This document shows, one piece after another, positions 11,445 to 23,188 of a stretch of 64,000 bases of DNA. The notes beneath the pieces are model-generated. The model did no database searches. It was not told the origin of the DNA and saw only the letters and a program-made list of their open reading frames with translations. Both the position numbers and the translations under genes were made by a program. Source of the DNA: Rosellinia necatrix. Lineage: Eukaryota > Ascomycota > Sordariomycetes > Xylariales > Xylariaceae. Numbering within the stretch: position 1 is the stretch's first letter; each line of letters starts with the position of its first letter. The stretch spans positions 4,774,001 to 4,838,000 of the forward strand of contig JAGYVD010000001.1 in assembly GCA_021209875.1 (NCBI GenBank), in the 5' to 3' direction.

Positions 11445-14400
11445 CTGCCTTGGCTAGCTTGCAGATGGCTCGCAGCATTATCCCATTCGGTTATGCTCGG
11501 AAACACCGGGGCTTCCCTTTCAAGCGAACACTTCTTCCAGATGGAAAACGTGCCTGCGATGCGACGCTCAATCTCGGAGATGGGTACACGATGGGCCTCC
11601 CTCCTCACTGCTCCTACGCCTCCTCAGCCTTACCACACTCGCGTTAGCACGCACATGCAGCCACTCCCCAAACCGGCTTTGGCAAGCGTCGTTCGTTCGG
11701 AACGGATGGCGGCCACGCGCGCAGCGCATTCCGAGTCCCCAGCAGCAACGCCAGCAGCAGCACCACCACCACCACCACCACCAGCACCACCAGCACCAGC
11801 GGCAGCCACGGCGGCTAGGGAGCGACGTCTCTCCCAGGGTTGCACCGAGAACGACCAAGCATCAGCCCGAGAAGCAGGTGATGGCATGTGGTTGGGCGGG
11901 GAAAACTCGTGGGTGAAGGTAACGGTTAGGCTACTCGGCCCGGTGTGCCGCCATCTCCGCCAATCCTTCTCCCTATTACCGAGCCGGGAGGGCGGGCTGA
12001 AGGGCCTCACCAAGCACGCAGCACGCACAGCACACACAGCACAGCACTGGCACGCGTCTCTTTCCCCATCTTTTCTTACCCCGGACTCGTTCAGGAACCA
12101 GGCGTTCAATCACCGGCATTGCATATGCGCTACGTCACGCACACCAAACGGAGTTCACTCGGCCAAATTCTTGATTACACTAATCTTTGCCATATTGCTT
12201 ACACGTCCATTCCTCTTTCTGACGATGCCCGTCAAGGACCCGGACCTCGCGGTGGTTTTATTGAAAGACGTCGGCTTTGGCCCCGGGAAGAATAAAATCA
12301 AATAGCGAGGCTAGCTGGCTAGCTGATCTCGGTTGTAATTTTTCCAGTTTTCAGATTGACTAGCCCACCTACCTTGTTTCTTGGCGAAGTGGTGTCTTCT
12401 TCCCTTGCGGTCTACGGCATGATCAGATAGTGTTCTCATATATACCCAGAGGTGGCAACATCTGTTCTCTATCTTACTTTATCTATTTACTTTTATTTGT
12501 TTGGCACGGGCTGGGGCGTTAGACATACCCAATTCTTCCCTGCGAATCCGAGAGTGCTAGTCCATCATGTGTTCTATATAGGTAACTCAGCGATGTAGGT
12601 CGAAGTCGTGATACTCACTAATTTACATCGACTGTTCGACGTCGGATATATTACAGAAATCCTCTAATCCTTTCTTTACCGCTACACTTTAGGCTAAAGA
12701 TAGCAGTCAACTTAGCTTGGATAGCGTCAACACGGTTAGAAATACCATCCAAAAACAGATATAGCGCCTCCAGACTTGCCCTTGTTCATGGTTGAGCTAC
12801 TTAGAACTTGTCGAACACCACATAAATAGTCCCATTCTGCATGCTTAAGCTAGGGCAGCAAGACTAGCGTGATAAGCTTGGCTTTCTTCCCCTGGGACGA
12901 TTCACCTCCCTCACGTGGTACCTGAGTGAATCTCGCAACCTTCGACTCTTCGGTATTAGATATTTAGCGCCGAGCCATTCACACTAGGCGCGGCAATGTG
13001 GCCCTAGATCTACGCTAGGATATGGTCATTGCAAGATGAGACGAACAGGATTCCCCCACAATCCAGCCTGCTACGAAGCACGCTTCAACATAATTACGAA
13101 GGAGTGAGCAAAGGATGATCACTTGGATTAGGCCTATCCGCCCTCTTTGAAAGAAATAGCGCTGCCCTCTATACACGACACATCGTTCGATCATCAAACA
13201 GGGGCAACGTCGACAACTATGACTCTCCTTGTCAATACAACTAATTCCGCACCGAATAAGTTAGTAACGAACATGGCATGGCACACACAAAAGCATCAGA
13301 CAAGAAGATTATGGGCTATATTACCAGCACATAGATTCAATTATACACTCCTTGTTCATGTAGATTGAGGGCCAGTCCCAAGTAACTTCCAAAGCACTCT
13401 TCTCTCATCTCCCTCTTTACGTCCCTTCTTTTCTCTCTCTCACTCATTCATTCATTTACCCAAGAGAAATACTACAAAACTATATAGTTTACTAAATTTA
13501 AATGGGCGAGAGGAACAACAGCTGCCCACACCGACTACCCCTGTTCACCCCGCGTTTTCGCTTATAGGGTAGCGTCCCACCCCCCAACTCTCTACTGCGC
13601 AACACCCGTTCGGGTCATCCCATCCCATCTAGCCATCCGCTCCACATCACGTCGCCGGCGACCGCCACACACCCTCGAACGTCACAACATACAGTCGTAG
13701 CGGGCGCCAGGCCCCAGAAAAAAGGGCGAGTTCGGATCCCTCCGCTGGTAAGGGATTTGAACGGGTTCGGTGAGGAAGAGGACAGTGACCCGGCAAATGG
13801 TTCCTAGATAGTACCTGAAACAGCCGGGGGAGGGGTGACGCCCCCATTAACAGCAGCAGCATCGGGTATGTATGGTAGCAAGACCTACATACATAATGTG
13901 TATGGCTCCCGCTCACGGTAGCTTCGTATCGCATACTAGGCTCTTTTTCTTTTCTTTCTCGCTGCGGAGTCCGCGATAAGCGAGTGTACAGTAGTACGTT
14001 ACGTGCTTGGAAGTATGAGAGAATCTTTCCATTGCATCTCGCTAAGCGCCGGACTCCCATACCGGCGTCGCCGCAATACGCCGCACGACAGAGGAAAGGA
14101 AGGGGTGGGGGGAAAGGAAGGGTATTCATAGCAACTGACGATGTATGATCGACATATCGGCCTCGGTAGATGAGCACGAGGGCCAGACCTCAGAGCTTCT
14201 ACCGTACTATTATCTTTCCATTCCACGACTATTCTATTTTAGCAACCTGACGCAGCATCCCAGACTACAACGTAACAGCATTTACATGACATATGAGCAG
14301 GGCAGGTATATACACTTACATAATTACATGACCCCGATCATCGATGTAGTGTAGTGTAGGTGGTAGAAAGGCACAAACCAGCAATACCGCATGTTGCATC

Positions 14401-14658
14401 TCCCACGCCCGGATATAGATATCCGAGAGAGATACTCTATTTTAGCCATCTCGGTGTTCATTGATCTAGCTTTGCCGTTTCCCCCTGGGATATCCACTTA
14501 TATGTAGACGTAATGTATACATCGCCTCGAGTTCTGCTCTCCACTACCTAGAGGACGCACGTTCATAAGTAGGTAAGTTCTGAGAAGCCTCCAATACAGG
14601 AGTCTATGTCTTCCCGACGGTACCTATCCAACACCGTTGCATATTCACGCCACACGTG

Positions 14659-14698
<40 letters not shown>
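14659..14698. repeat. CA dinucleotide microsatellite
   Basis: About 18 CA units, slightly interrupted by CATA at both ends, in non-coding sequence. Confidence 0.85.
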
Positions 14699-14702
<4 letters not shown>

Positions 14703-15868
14703 CATATGACCAGCAGACACCATCATTGAGTCAAATGGCTGGTAAGCAGACATGTATAATTCACATATTATCACATCGAGGCAAGAGAAAAGAGAGCATA
14801 CCTCGGTAATCTATCGCTTTTAAGCGCAGCGCTCCCCGGCGGAACATCCCAGCCCCGCTCTCTTCCTTCTTTTGGGTCTTTCAGCCGAAGCCATCACGAC
14901 GGGATACCACGCTGCTTCTGTTTCTCTCGTATTCTCTGACACCTAGATCGAAATGATATGATATATAGTATCTAGTAGAGATAGAAGGAAGGGGGGGAGG
15001 GGAGGGGGGGGGCTTAACGAGGAGAAGGGAGGAAGGGGGAAGAGGGAGAAAGACATGAGTAGGGCTTCAAATCTATGACCAGCGCTGACGGCGGTACTAT
15101 TCGGCTATAAGGGGGCAATTGGTATTCGGGGCGAATGTGATTCACGCCAAGAAAATCCTTTTTTTTTTTCATACAAAGATGAGAGAGTGAGAGGGAGGAA
15201 GGGAGGAATCATGGATGCCTTACAGTTCGTGGAAATTTTTATATCCCTATCATGACATGATCATCCGAGTTTTTCCACTCATCACTTCGCGGTCCCCCTG
15301 TAATTTCTATCATGCTATTGCCACCCGCGAGTGATATGTCACGTTGCCGTGCGTCTCCAGAGGCGTCTCTACCTGCCTATCTATCTATCTACCTACTCAC
15401 ATAGGCAAGTGAAAAATACATACATAGGTGACCGGCATTGCGTCCCTGCCTACGCACGCGCGAATCTAATCTGCGTTGCCAATCAATCAATCAATCGATC
15501 GATCAATCCCATCAGCTAATTTGCCTCGCCCCTTATTTTCCCCCTCCATCGTCGAGGATCCACGGCCGGGAATTCATTAAACCCCCCCGCCGTCCCGGCC
15601 CAAGTCCGGTGTTCTCGGAAAGCCAGGTACGCGACCCCCCCCCCTTTTCCCCTTTCCCCCTTCCCACTCACTCCCTCCCCGCCCGCCTGCCTGCAAGGGG
15701 GAAAACGTTTGGATCGATCACGCCGCGCGATGAATAAGCGCCGGTGGGTTGAGAGGTGGTCCCTCCCATCGTTTACCTGCGCCGCCTCAGTAACGACGCG
15801 CGCGCGCGAGAGCGCGAGATCCATTTTATACAACCGAGGTTAAAGGGAGCGGAGCGCTTCGCACCGCT

Positions 15869-15895
15869 CTCCCCCCCCCCGGGGGGGGGAGGGGG
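15869..15895. repeat. C10-G9 palindrome
   Basis: Ten C directly followed by nine G, flanked by CT and AG, then another G5 run. It can fold into a perfect hairpin with no loop spacer, or form G-quadruplex or i-motif structures. It is also a likely site of assembly or sequencing error. Confidence 0.7.
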
Positions 15896-17023
15896 CGAGA
15901 TGTCAAAAGGGACCTTAGATATGGGCTTTTTTTTTTTTTCTTCTTCACGGTGAGTGTCGCTACTTACTCAGTTGCGTCTGTCCGTCCGTCCTCGGTTAAT
16001 CCCTTCTCCTCATTCCCCCCCTCTCTCGCCTTGAGATATCATGCCCTGCTGCATTCGGAAGGGACGCGAATGTGGGGTTTAGTGGCGTTTTTCTCCGATT
16101 GAAAAAAAAAAAAAAAATCCATTGTCCAACCTAGCCGGGTTCACCCGACCTGCACCTCTCTTGCGGGATCATGAATGATGAGTTCAGACACGAAGCCCGG
16201 GGCCAATCAATGACACGTATGGAAATCATCTGTAAATAGGGTAACATCGGGATGGCTACGTACATAGTCCGGCCAGATCTCTAGGGGTTTTTCTATGATC
16301 CAAAGCTGGATTTGGTAGATCGGAAGACTTGTATTGCAATTGCAGTTAAGATTCATTATTTTATGCTGGAACAGTTGTAGATATATAATATCAAGACGCT
16401 CATGCTCCAAGTAGACATAAAAAGGTAGATATAGATTGTTAATCAGTTAACTACCTAATATTTGCACGGTTTATCGCATTTAAGAAACCCTTGAAACGTT
16501 AAACCATCTCGCAGTTTGTGGGTTGGTAACACAGCAGCGTGAGAGTTTAATAACAATTAAATCCTTACTGGCAGGCCAATCACCACGTCTAAAAGGTTAA
16601 AGGATCTCCTAGGTTACTTTTCCCTTCACATAGCATAGGGGTTATTATTGCGTCTTACGAGCATATACTAGCGTCGGTTGATAATGTATTATATTTGTTT
16701 ATTTATTAATAAAGAGCACCGTACCTCGTACTGCCTGTTAGCTCATCAGCTAACCTGGCGCCAATACGTCCGAGGAGCAATTCCCCTCTATACCTAAATC
16801 AACCGCGATGCGGGCCACAGCGCCATTTACGCCAGTTCCCGGTGATACCAGTAGCTCCAAGATGGTGAAAATAGCGAAGATAGCATAGGTCCGATTAAGA
16901 TCATCCTCTTGCCAGATACCTAGGCACGAGAATATATGACTCCAAACTGTGCTCACACATGAAGCAATTGTGCTAAGATTGACCCTTTGTCCACAGCCAG
17001 CGCGTGATAAAGCGATGGGTAAT

Positions 17024-18467
17024 CTATACCCCGGACCTCTTTGGCACGATAGGCTGTGGCTCGGGCACATAATCGGTGATGCCACCCATCTGGAGCAAGA
17101 ACACCTCGCCCGGATGCTTAGGGGGGCCATCTCGGTGGAGGAACGTGCCCGGGAACCCTAGATCGAACGGGGCAGCAGCTTCAATCTCCTTGATATCGTC
17201 CTCTGAGAGAGATAGGTTGATAGCCTCGATGTTAGCCTTTAGGTGATCTACAGTCCTCCCACCAACGATAGGGAATACGTAAGGCGCCTTGTGCGTAACA
17301 TAAGCTTGGGCCACACTCGTTATAATCGTATTCTTCCGTTTGCCGACCGCCTCCAGAGCCTTGCTGACCGTCAACTCAGTTTCGGTAGGAGGAGCCGAAC
17401 GTCCTTCGTTCTTCTTGCGTTCTTCTTCGGTCTTGAATTTGCCGCCGCCGAGCGCGCCCCACGGGGCGAGACCCATGCCTTCGGCCTTGGTCATGGGGAT
17501 GATCTCTCGCTCAAAGTCGCGCGAAGCAGCGGACCAGCGACCTTGGTACACCGAAAATTGGCGCAGGCCGTGATTGCGGGCGTACTCATTCGCCTTGGCA
17601 ACGACCCAGGCTGGCGTGTCGCTGATGCCTAGGTAGAGAACCTTTCCGGAAAGTACAAGTTGGTTCAGTGACTGCATCACCTCAGGAATGGAGCTGCTAA
17701 AGTCCCACCAATGCACGTAGAGCTAATTCGCAATGTAAATATTAACGTTCTTGGTTTTTTTTTTTTTTTTAAGATAGACGGCATTATGGATAAACCCACC
17801 AAATCGATGTAGTCCGTCTGAAGTTTCTGCAAGGATCGGTTGACGGATGTATGTAAACTCTTGGTTCCGTTTCCTTGGAAATTGATCGATATTTCATCAG
17901 TATGATCTGCGCGGAAGTTTGTCGTATACTTGGTTGCAATGACTATGATATTGATTAGTGAGCGTCCCAGAGCTCAGAGCCTCGGTTGAATGTGGCTACA
18001 ATTTGAGCCGCTTAAGACAGGCATCTGGTCTTCATTGCACAAACCCAAACTGCCTCGTCGAAATAACGAGCAGTCAGAGACCTGGGCACAACGAGCCACA
18101 CATCCGATGCACTCGATGCCTACAAGCCGATTGCCCCCACGAAGAAAGTACATGGATAACAAAGGGAAACCTACCCATTTGGTCACGGACACCACGTCTC
18201 TTCATCCACTCCCCGATCCAGATCTCGGACTCTTCAAATTGGTAGTTATTCGAGGTGTCGATGAAGTTGCCTCCTTGGTCGTAAAAGAAATCGAGAATCT
18301 GGTTCACGGTGTTCTTGTCACAAGCACCCATATTTTTCTTCCAGGCATCACCGAAATTCATGGCACCAAGGCAGAGCGGGCTCACTCGTACCGACGCAGT
18401 GGGGGGACAGGATGCGATAGCGAGCCAGAGGGCTCTTCGGTGGCGGGGCAGTTGGCAGGAAAGACAT
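17024..18467 (-). CDS. NorA-type aldo/keto reductase with an apparent N-terminal frameshift
   Basis: Exons on the minus strand are 18467-18175, 17942-17800 and 17722-17024, with donors GTAGGT and GTGGGT. The translation fits the aldo/keto reductase superfamily, AKR9-like group (norsolorinic acid reductase, StcV, Aad14 type). These are NADPH-dependent carbonyl reductases with a TIM barrel. The catalytic Asp and Tyr lie in DTSNNY, the Lys in VIATKY, and the His in LLYVHWWD. A C-terminal NADPH-binding segment contains PIVGGRT. The exons add up to an open 377-aa protein (family about 380 aa) only if one base is removed from the G6 run at 18401-18406. As given, the ATG at 18467 leaves frame about 20 codons in, and the downstream frame has no ATG before 18361. 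Either a sequencing indel or a fresh null allele explains this. Translation from 18361 would give 342 aa lacking the first strand. No polyketide or other cluster genes are adjacent. Confidence 0.8.
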
Positions 18468-20009
18468 GTTGGCTCAGGAAACGGTTACTACGAATTCCAA
18501 GGACAGCAAGGTATTTGGGGGATGGGTTGTTCTCTACTGAGGAAAGTGAGAAGTCGTGATGTGAAGGGCGGGCGTGGGGCGTAGGGCGTAGGGCGTAGGG
18601 AGGGGGGAGGAGGGAGGAGGGAGGGGGGCGGTGGACGGGGGAAATGGAACAAAGGTGATGAGGTCGGCGGAGGATGAATGATGCGACTGAGGAGTTGGGG
18701 ACGGGACGATCTTATCTGTTTTATGTCCCAACTGCCCACCGATTTGACCCCGGGGCAGACTGGCGAGCAATGCCCGCAGAGAGTAGCCCGTAACGTATTT
18801 TTACGAGTTTTGAGGCAAGCGGTAGGAGATAGAGGGCATCGGTCATCTCATACACGATCCAGGTACCGGGTAGGTACCTAAGGTATCTATTACCGTGGTC
18901 CCATTCCGGTAAATGGTTACCTTAGATTAATACCTTATGCAGGCTTGGCCCGGAGTACACAGTTAGCATCCCTTCACGTACCTACCCGGCGAATGGCCAT
19001 CAAACTTACCAATCTGCCTCCAACCTACCTCCAACCTGCCTGCGTACTTGCCTAGGCCCATACTTTGCCCACACCGACCTGTGGGCAAGGTAGCACAGAT
19101 AAGTGGGTATATACGGAGGACGGCTGTGCGGTGTCTGCCCAGGTAGGTCCATTTGCGGTAAGTCCATTAAGTCCGGCCTGTATTGCTTGCTTTTCTGGCC
19201 ATCTAGAGCTGCTCTCAGATGCATAATCAGCCAACGTTGTCACGCCCACGGAGAGTGGCATGCTACGTGACGTATGATGCCAGGGCCATTAGCCCCCACT
19301 TGCCGACGGGACGTTGGGTTGGAAGGTGGAATAGTTACCTATTAAGATAAGTGGCCTACCTACCTAGGGTAGATAGTTACCTAATTCACCAACGTGCCGG
19401 GCTAGGCGACTAATGTGCTACTGCAATCCGCATATGCAGGGTTACATCAATTCGCGTAAGTTGGAGGCATGCGATGTGCTCCTGCGCTCCCGACCTCCGA
19501 CTCTCCAGAAGCGCCATTCGCGTTTTGTCAGCTTGGGGGGAGATACACTATTAAATAAATCCGTATTCTCCGTATCCTCCGCTCCTCCCGTCCGGTCCCT
19601 GGACGACGGCGGGGCCAATCGCCGAACGGCGCTAAATAAAGGCCGAACGCACCGTGGTAAGACATGATTTATCAGCGGTCTTAAGGGTCATGTTTTTAGT
19701 TTTGGGATGGATCACGGACTGGTTTCACGACATGATGCCTTCGGCATTTGCACCGTTGATATTAAGACCGTGTGAATAAATTATACCTTAAGGGACCTAC
19801 CGTCGGTGAGACGGAAAACACGGGGATATAGTTGAAATCTCTTCTTGTCGCTGTAGTTGCGATTGCACTAACGGATAAATAGCGTGTGAAAGGTGAAAAG
19901 CATGCAGACTATCAAGTTTTATGAATGGAGCAAGAGCAAGTAGGCTGAAGGAAAGGACGGGAAAAGAAAAGGAAAAAGAAAAGAAAAAGACAAATAGATG
20001 ATAGTATGT

Positions 20010-20128
20010 AGCCATCGAGGGAATCGAACCCCCAGGCCTAACGATACTGAGTATGCATACTAGGTAAATATACTTTCGCTATTCGCTGTGTACGCTGTTC
20101 ACTACCGCTGGGCCATTCCAATACGGCC
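20010..20128 (-). tRNA. tRNA-like element with A and B boxes, possibly intron-bearing or decayed
   Basis: On the minus strand the stretch has an A-box match (TGGCCCAGCGGT, about 20115-20104) and a perfect B box (GGTTCGATTCC, 20030-20020). The T stem GGGGG/CCCTC pairs fully. The 3' arm GATGGCT pairs with GGCCGTA at 20128-20122 in six of seven positions. However, the A box sits about five bases too far from that acceptor strand, and I could not fold a clean anticodon arm. Either it is a tRNA with an unusual intron or it is a tRNA-derived relic. The anticodon is not assigned. Confidence 0.3.
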
Positions 20129-20454
20129 AGCAGGGCGTATTGCTAACCAGATGCATATGTTTAGCTGCAGTCCTCCTGTTAACGGTGTGCAGGTGACTAA
20201 TGTGAGGCTGCGTCTTAAAGTTCGAGCTGTCCCGACCTAACCTAACCTACGTAACTTACCTAACCTAGACAGGCAGTGTAGGTATGCACGAACGCGTGTT
20301 TTGCTCAACTGCCCGCTATGCCCCATGAAGAGCTTAAAGTCGTGGAGTTTGCTGCCGGGGCGGTGAAGGGTTAATAAGCAAACAAGCCGTGAGCAGGCAT
20401 GCAGGATGCCTAACGATCCGGGACCCAACGGCCGTCCGACGTGTAAGTAGGGTA

Positions 20455-20660
20455 ACGAACCAGAAATACGCCTATGACAAACCTTCGAATAGGAGGAGGA
20501 GGAACCAGGCGCTGCAGTATATTGAAGCTTTAGAGAATAAGCTATCACGAGTTGAGATGTTGCTTCGCAAACTCATGCCTGAAGTCGACCCGGATGATCG
20601 GGGGCCTCGATCCCGCTGTCCAGCAGGAACTTCGGGTGGGCAGACGAGATAGGAGACTGC
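20455..20660 (+). pseudogene. Remnant of a fungal Zn2Cys6-type transcription factor
   Basis: An open stretch starting with NQKYAYDKPSNRRRRNQ and continuing into IEALENKLSRVEMLLRKLMP resembles the linker plus coiled coil that follows the zinc cluster in cutinase/xylanase-type fungal regulators. After VDPDD the family pattern continues only in another frame (GLDPAVQQEL), which implies a frameshift near 20598. I find no zinc cluster upstream and no regulatory domain downstream. It is most likely a decayed gene fragment. A short exon of an unrecognised spliced gene is less likely. Confidence 0.4.
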
Positions 20661-21946
20661 CGTACTCCGTTCCAAGGCGTAGACCCGACAATAAAACCAC
20701 CTCCGCGCGCCCATCCAGAGAGACTCTCCTGACCGTCTTGGCGCACAGTGCCGCGGAGCCATCGCCGCCGAGGTCCTCGAGGACGTGTGCCAGGGCGAAG
20801 GCCGTGGTGGTCTGCGTCGTCACCATCGTTGTAGGAATGCTTAGTCACTGCCTTGCCCATACGTGGTCTGTCAGTAGTTCCTTTAACAAGGTTTGATACG
20901 GTACCGCAAGTTTACCTTCCCGCCTCTGTCGTGTGGTTCCCCGATCGTAGTCGACGGACGCTGCTTATTGCTAGTTGCTTAGGCATTCCGGGGCATGAGT
21001 CTTCCAATCGAGGTGGGTGCGGTTGACGAGTGGGAGCCAACGGCCCCCGCCCCCTGAGTGTCGAGGATAAGGACGGAGGGCGCGTGACACATCCTCGCCG
21101 ATCAAGGTTTAGTTTTAACTCCTTTCTAAAATGCCTATCGCTTGAACTTCGAGACACTGGGCTGGTTCCGGACGTCGTTGCCTATCGTGTATTATGACCC
21201 TAGGGGAACACTGGTGTTGGTATTGGTTTGGATATAAAGAGCAGCATTGATTCCCTCAACGTAAAGCTACCTAGGTTTGGAGCATAGGTTGGAGTTCCAG
21301 TGTTGGGGAGCGATTGATATTAAACTAGATGCTATGACTCCCTTGACATAGCAACTGTTAAGCAGGAGAGCGAACATAATTCCTCTCTTTTTTGTGGTAT
21401 ACAGTGTTCAGGTTTTTATCCCAAAACGCCTACACGCCTTTCCAAACAAGTTAGCCATCCTCCAGCGAGAACCCAGAAAATAGACCACATCCAACCACTT
21501 CCCAAGGTATCATTGACATTAACTCGCTGCATTTTGAATTGAATCCTCGCCCGCCATTCGACATGAGACACCATTGCTCCTGATTTGGATAAAAGACACC
21601 GCGCCGAATGTATCACATAAAATGAATAGAAGGGGTATTGTTTTCCATCAACCAATTCGGTGCTGCGGGCCTATAAAAAAAAAAACTCCCCAAGAAATAA
21701 AGGCGTCGTGAATGTATCGTAATATCATGTCACAACCCGCTTAAGGAAAACGTGACCGGCGTCGGTAACGTGTAGTGATCTCTGTCGTGATTACCACTGG
21801 GCCCACTTGGGGCGTCTCTCGAAAACCGTCGTGGTTGAATTATACTATAAAACATGGCGGGAACGGTGGAATTCCGGTAGGGCAATGATGCGTTACATAG
21901 CTATGCAGCAGCCTAACCAAGTGAGTAAGATTGTATGTAGCCTTGT

Positions 21947-23188
21947 TTAGACTGATGTTTCGGACTTTCGTCGAGAGAATAACCTCCGTAACCCGATGGT
22001 GGAACGAGCAGACCTCGGACGCAAAGGGCTCTCCCGGGTGACCCTATTTACAACTTCAGGGGGGAGTGGCGATTTGGGTGGCGGTGGTGGTGGTGATTGC
22101 ACGAGTGGAACCTCCTTTTGTGGTAATGGTGGAGCGGAGAGTTTGCTTTTCATGCGCTCAGGGGTGGCTGTGGGCGTCCTCGTCGCCAGTCCGGCGAGTT
22201 CCGGCAACCGGTATTCGAAGCCGCCTTCGAAAACGGATGGGTTGGTTGTCGTCGTTCCTTCGGTCGATTGTGTCGATTGGGATTGTCGCAGCCATGCTCG
22301 GTCTTGACTTCTTGCGCTACTCCCTTCGCATTCTTCTTCCTCATACTCCTCCTCTTCCTCCTCTAATAACTCCCCCTCCTCCTCGCAACCAACTGGGTCT
22401 GACCGTTCTTCGTCGCCACAAACCACCACATACCACCTGATGCTCTCCCCTCGCTGCAGCTGGTCTCGTAGTTTCTCTAGCCACCCTGCTTTTTTACTGC
22501 TGGCTCCAAATACTTTCCTTCCATACTCGTCGCTTGGACCATGCATGGCCCTGTTGGGATCCCGTTTCATACGTGCTTCGTAGCGAAACATCTCATCGGC
22601 TATGGAAACGGAGGTGCCCACCCGCACGACGTGGTCGGCCACATAGGCCCAGGGCGCGCTGGCCATGGACTCATCTTTGGGATCGAATTCCTCTAATAGT
22701 TTGATTGGCGACGACTTGTCGAAATAATCAGAGGCTTTAGTAGCGATCGAGGATGGCGAGAGTAATGGGAGAGGAGGGAACGGGATCGAATTTGTTGCAG
22801 TCTCGTCGCGCCCGCTTGTTCGTGGCCGGGTCAACGATTTGCTACTCTTCCGAGAAGCGCTTCTACTCCTCGTTTTTGTGCCATTGCCGTTGGAATGCCT
22901 CAAGTCCTCCGAGCCGTGGTATTCAGAGGAGCTGGTACGTGACACGTAAGAAGAATCATTGGATGGCGCGTGTTGATGTTTCCGATAGGCAGGTGAGGGG
23001 GTATTTCGCGATGGCGGGCTGACGGGAGGGAGGAAGTTGTATATGTTGTAGAAATGCTCTATGATGGCGGCTTCGCTTCTCGGGGCGACAATCCATTCGG
23101 TGGCGCCATCTTCGATGTCGTGTTTGGCGATGTAGAAGCGGACGGTCTTCCGGTGCCAACGGAAGCCGTGGCACAGATACGTCGGCAT
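21947..23188 (-). CDS. FlbE-like developmental regulator family protein
   Basis: A single open exon of 413 aa with an ATG at 23188. The N-terminus (MPTYLCHGFRWHRKTVRFYI) and the later block PIKLLEEFDPKDES followed by WAYVADHVVRV resemble the fungal FlbE family, which in Aspergillus takes part in the switch to conidiation. Between these blocks is a Ser/Arg-rich disordered insert (about residues 75-145). A segment rich in positively charged helices follows, then a strongly acidic run of Glu (about 275-295). The tail is Pro-rich with basic RS motifs. No membrane segments are seen. The conserved parts support the family; the long disordered tail is of unknown use. Identification rests on recalled similarity, so a domain search should decide. 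Confidence 0.6.
   Translation of the reverse strand: MPTYLCHGFRWHRKTVRFYIAKHDIEDGATEWIVAPRSEAAIIEHFYNIYNFLPPVSPPSRNTPSPAYRKHQHAPSNDSSYVSRTSSSEYHGSEDLRHSNGNGTKTRSRSASRKSSKSLTRPRTSGRDETATNSIPFPPLPLLSPSSIATKASDYFDKSSPIKLLEEFDPKDESMASAPWAYVADHVVRVGTSVSIADEMFRYEARMKRDPNRAMHGPSDEYGRKVFGASSKKAGWLEKLRDQLQRGESIRWYVVVCGDEERSDPVGCEEEGELLEEEEEEYEEEECEGSSARSQDRAWLRQSQSTQSTEGTTTTNPSVFEGGFEYRLPELAGLATRTPTATPERMKSKLSAPPLPQKEVPLVQSPPPPPPKSPLPPEVVNRVTRESPLRPRSARSTIGLRRLFSRRKSETSV

Larger units (their letters stand above)
11114..17023. other. Gene-poor stretch of about 5.9 kb
   Basis: I see no supported gene. Contents: a GT/GTAA microsatellite (about 11365-11444); a CAC/CAG-rich patch (about 11748-11800) that creates a low-complexity Pro/Ala open frame; an AT-rich interval at about 12300-13500; a CA microsatellite (14659-14698); purine-rich G runs near 14985-15060; a CG-alternating patch (about 15795-15820); a C10/G9 palindrome (15869-15895); and an AT-rich tail (16200-16750) that is probably the 3' flank of the reductase gene. 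Confidence 0.6.
18468..21946. other. Gene-poor stretch of about 3.5 kb
   Basis: Contents seen: a G-rich, GGGCGTAGGG-repeated stretch (about 18556-18640) upstream of the reductase; several CCTA/TAGG clusters (about 18860-19040, 19340-19385 and 20235-20275); a tRNA-like element on the minus strand (20010-20128); and a remnant of a fungal transcription factor coding sequence (about 20455-20660). The rest, including 20900-21946, shows nothing I can name. Confidence 0.55.

Noticed and set aside
11409..12305. 298-codon open frame after the transcription factor
   Set aside because: It starts in a GT microsatellite, runs through Pro/Ala low complexity from CAC/CAG repeats, and resembles no protein. 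Length is explained by repeat composition.
13647..14177. 176-codon minus-strand frame
   Set aside because: Composition is erratic, no family is recognisable and no splice context supports it.
791..18467. Secondary-metabolite cluster (lactonase, Zn2Cys6 regulator, NorA-type reductase)
   Set aside because: The three genes are 6 kb apart from each other with no polyketide synthase, NRPS, terpene synthase or P450 among them.
17990..18559. 189-codon plus-strand frame over the reductase
   Set aside because: It is antisense to a well-supported aldo/keto reductase exon and has no family of its own.
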